A stretch of DNA of 40,270 nt, taken from positions 1 to 40,270 of the forward strand of contig NZ_OAOF01000029.1 of the NCBI RefSeq assembly GCF_900205965.1, given 5' to 3'. This stretch comes from Lacrimispora amygdalina. Its GTDB lineage: Bacteria; Bacillota; Clostridia; Lachnospirales; Lachnospiraceae. The notes beneath the pieces were generated by a model. The model was not told the origin of the DNA. It saw nothing but the letters and a program-made list of their open reading frames with translations, and ran no database searches. Numbering within the stretch: position 1 is the first letter of the stretch; each line of letters begins with the position of its first letter. The translations under genes were made by a program, and so were the position numbers. Shown here in pieces: positions 38,398 through 40,270 of this stretch.

Positions 38398-40149
38398 ATG
38401 AAAAAGATTATACAGAAATTAATTAAAAATGATAATAAAAAAAAGAAGGGAAAAAGGAAGAAAATATTCATCCTTTTGCTTCTGATTCTCATTGCATCTG
38501 CAGTTGTTTTCTTTGCTTTTTCGTATAAAAAAAGCAAGGGGGCAGATGCAAAAGCTCAAAAGATAAAAACAGCTGTTGTTACGAAAAGAGACATCTCTTC
38601 AAAATTATCTTCTTCCGGAACTATTTCTCCAAAGGATACGTATGATATCACCTCATTAGCAGAGGGGGAAGTCATTGAGGCGGATTTTGAAGAGGGTGAC
38701 GAGGTGGAAAAAGGCCAGGTCTTATACCGGATCGACAGCTCTTCTGCAGAGAGCCAGCTGACCTCTGCCAACAATTCTCTGGAAAGAGCGCAGGAAAACT
38801 ATCAGGTTGCGATGGATAATTATAATGATGCTTTAAAGGATTATAGCGGGAATACATATAAGTCTACAGAAACCGGGTATATCAGCACTCTTTCTATAAA
38901 AGAAGGAGATAAGGTCAGCGATAAAACGGAACTGGCCTCTATAACCGATGACAGCATTATGAAAATCAAGCTCCCTTTTCTCTCTGGAGAGGCAGCCCAG
39001 ATAGCAGCAGGCAGTACTGCTGTTCTGACACTGGTGGACACCGGAGAGCAGGTGAATGGATCTGTGGTTTCTGTGGGAAATATGGATGTGATACTGACAG
39101 GAGGCCGGATTGTCCGTTATGTAACCATTGAGGTTCCAAATCCGGGAGGACTGACGAAGGAAACTTCGGCAACCGGAACTGTTGGTGAATTTGTGTGCAG
39201 CATGGAAGCAATCTTTGAACCAAAGCTTGAAACAACTATGAAAGCGGACCTTTCATCAGTAGTTGAAGTTGGTACAGTTCTTGTTCACGAGGGAGACCAT
39301 GTGACAAAGGGAACTCCTATTTTTACAATGGAAAATAAAAGTGCAAAAGCCCTGATGCGTACCTACAAGGATGCTCTTGATAAAGCGGAATCTTCTCTGG
39401 AATCTGCAAAAACGACTCTGGATAATACACAGGAGACTTATGATAACTATACCATTACGGCTCCCATATCAGGTAAAGTAATTACAAAAAGCGTAAAGGC
39501 AGGAGATAAGATATCAAAAAGTTCCAGTGGAAGTACGACGCTTGCAACTATTTATGACATGTCAGATTATACCTTTGAAATGAGTGTGGATGAACTGGAT
39601 GTCAAATCAGTAGCGGTAGGACAGAAGGTAACAATAACTGCTGACGCAGTAAGCGGTAAAACATTTTCCGGAACAGTCACAAACGTTAGTTTAAAAAGCA
39701 CGACGACCGATGGGGTGACCAATTATCCGGTTACCATTACACTGGATGACGGTATGGAAGATCTTCTTCCTGGTATGAATGTAGATGGAATTATTCTTCT
39801 TAATGAGGCGTCTGATGTACTTACGATTCCGGCAGATGCACTGATACGGGGAAATTATGTTTATGTAAAAGACGATTCGGTAAAAGAAGCGGCAGGAGAT
39901 ATTCCGGCAGGATTTAAGGCGGTAGAAGTAAAAACAGGATTAATCAATGATGATTATATAGAAGTTACTTCAGGTCTGGAAGAAAATCAGGAGGTTTATG
40001 TTTCGCAGACTACGGTAACCACCAATAAAAATACCGGTATGCAGGGAGAAATGGGAGGTCCTCCTGGTGGAATGGGTGGTGCCATTGGCGGTAACCGGAG
40101 CGGCAGCGAAAACCGAAACGGTAGTGGAAGCGGCCGGCCCCCGTCATAA
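38398..40149 (+). CDS. HlyD/MacA-type membrane fusion (adaptor) protein
   Basis: Adaptor of a MacAB-like ABC export system, 583 residues. A basic N-terminus and one TM helix (about 23-42) anchor it; the rest is outside. Lipoyl/barrel-type segments appear repeatedly: GEVIEADFEEGDEVEKGQVL, TGYISTLSIKEGDKVSDKTE, TVLVHEGDHVTKGTPIF and SGKVITKSVKAGDKIS, with two coiled-coil hairpins between them. This suggests an internally duplicated adaptor, longer than the roughly 370-400 residues usual for MacA. The C-terminus is a Gly/Met/Asn/Ser-rich tail (GGPPGGMGG and on). The ATPase and permease genes should follow beyond the window. Confidence 0.93.
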   Translation: MKKIIQKLIKNDNKKKKGKRKKIFILLLLILIASAVVFFAFSYKKSKGADAKAQKIKTAVVTKRDISSKLSSSGTISPKDTYDITSLAEGEVIEADFEEGDEVEKGQVLYRIDSSSAESQLTSANNSLERAQENYQVAMDNYNDALKDYSGNTYKSTETGYISTLSIKEGDKVSDKTELASITDDSIMKIKLPFLSGEAAQIAAGSTAVLTLVDTGEQVNGSVVSVGNMDVILTGGRIVRYVTIEVPNPGGLTKETSATGTVGEFVCSMEAIFEPKLETTMKADLSSVVEVGTVLVHEGDHVTKGTPIFTMENKSAKALMRTYKDALDKAESSLESAKTTLDNTQETYDNYTITAPISGKVITKSVKAGDKISKSSSGSTTLATIYDMSDYTFEMSVDELDVKSVAVGQKVTITADAVSGKTFSGTVTNVSLKSTTTDGVTNYPVTITLDDGMEDLLPGMNVDGIILLNEASDVLTIPADALIRGNYVYVKDDSVKEAAGDIPAGFKAVEVKTGLINDDYIEVTSGLEENQEVYVSQTTVTTNKNTGMQGEMGGPPGGMGGAIGGNRSGSENRNGSGSGRPPS

Positions 40150-40270
40150 AATAAGTCCAGCTAAGAAATGTCAATAGTGAATGGAAAAAAAATTAATTTT
40201 TCTATTTAGGTAAAAAAGGGCAACTTTAATACACCTTTTGATATTCCGACAAATAGCGGGTTCAAAGGAG
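40150..40270 (+). promoter_or_regulatory. Intergenic end with ribosome binding site of the next gene
   Basis: No gene. A short AAAAATTAATTTTT dyad lies at about 40188-40201. The last bases read CAAAGGAG (40263-40270), a good ribosome binding site, so the next gene starts just beyond the window. An ABC ATPase or MacB permease is expected from context. Confidence 0.45.

Noticed and set aside
1..40270. tRNA or rRNA genes
   Set aside because: No cloverleaf or rRNA-like conserved blocks were recognised in the intergenic regions by eye; a tRNAscan run would settle it.

Overview
The window looks like chromosome from an anaerobic, endospore-forming Firmicute of the Lachnospiraceae / Clostridium cluster XIVa type (Lacrimispora- or Lachnoclostridium-like). 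This is inferred from strong AGGAGG ribosome binding sites, consensus sigma-A promoters, a sigK gene beside ytaF, clostridial-type pyrBI and PurO/PurH, ZTP and THF riboswitches and a LicT-type RAT antiterminator. No database search was possible.

Layout. 1-5300: a chemoreceptor, a MatC-like permease and a DUF6282 metal-dependent hydrolase on the minus strand, divergent from a LysR regulator. 5305-6647: pyrBI (minus). 6871-10781: an ABC operon (ATPase, secreted membrane-anchored CARDB-like protein, MacB/FtsX permease). 10798-12876: a ZTP riboswitch driving IMP cyclohydrolase and AICAR transformylase. 13070-20602: sigK, split by a 6.9 kb skin-like element. 20682-21302: ytaF. 21308-24600: a RAT-controlled N-acetylglucosamine-type PTS operon (antiterminator, EIIA, HPr, EIIBC). 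24613-27237: nitroreductase divergent from an HxlR regulator, a FliB-like protein and a DUF2752 protein. 27229-30436: an AT-rich islet (ECF sigma, anti-sigma, secreted amidase) flanked by an imperfect 42-bp direct repeat. 30565-33405: a small membrane protein, lrgAB, a PAP2 phosphatase, and a THF riboswitch with folT. 33589-35168: an Mrp-type ATPase and a small alarmone synthetase. 35214-40149: a two-component system divergent from an SLH-domain protein and a HlyD/MacA-type adaptor. The last bases are a ribosome binding site for the next gene.

The standout is the sigK region. The SigK N-terminal part ends at 13351 and its C-terminal part resumes in the matching frame at 20234. Both junctions carry AATGA, the core I recall for the Bacillus subtilis skin element. 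Excision between them would rebuild a 210-residue SigK without a pro-sequence. The element encodes a large serine recombinase whose stop codon lies inside the right core. On the opposite strand next to it is a 55-codon ORF with a sigma-E-like promoter, a candidate excision-directionality factor. The cargo is a GH27-like glycosidase and a [NiFe]-hydrogenase cluster (maturation protease, cytochrome-b5-domain protein, small and large subunits). As read, that cluster is damaged: two single-base frameshifts in the small subunit and ACG where the protease start codon should be. The proximal-cluster motif of the small subunit reads CTGN instead of CTGC.

Regulatory links: both folate-related riboswitches (ZTP, THF) would be expected to raise expression when folate runs short. 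The two export-related operons (6871 and 37292) each have direct repeats with an 11-bp period upstream, the pattern expected of OmpR-type regulators such as the one encoded at 36467-37141.
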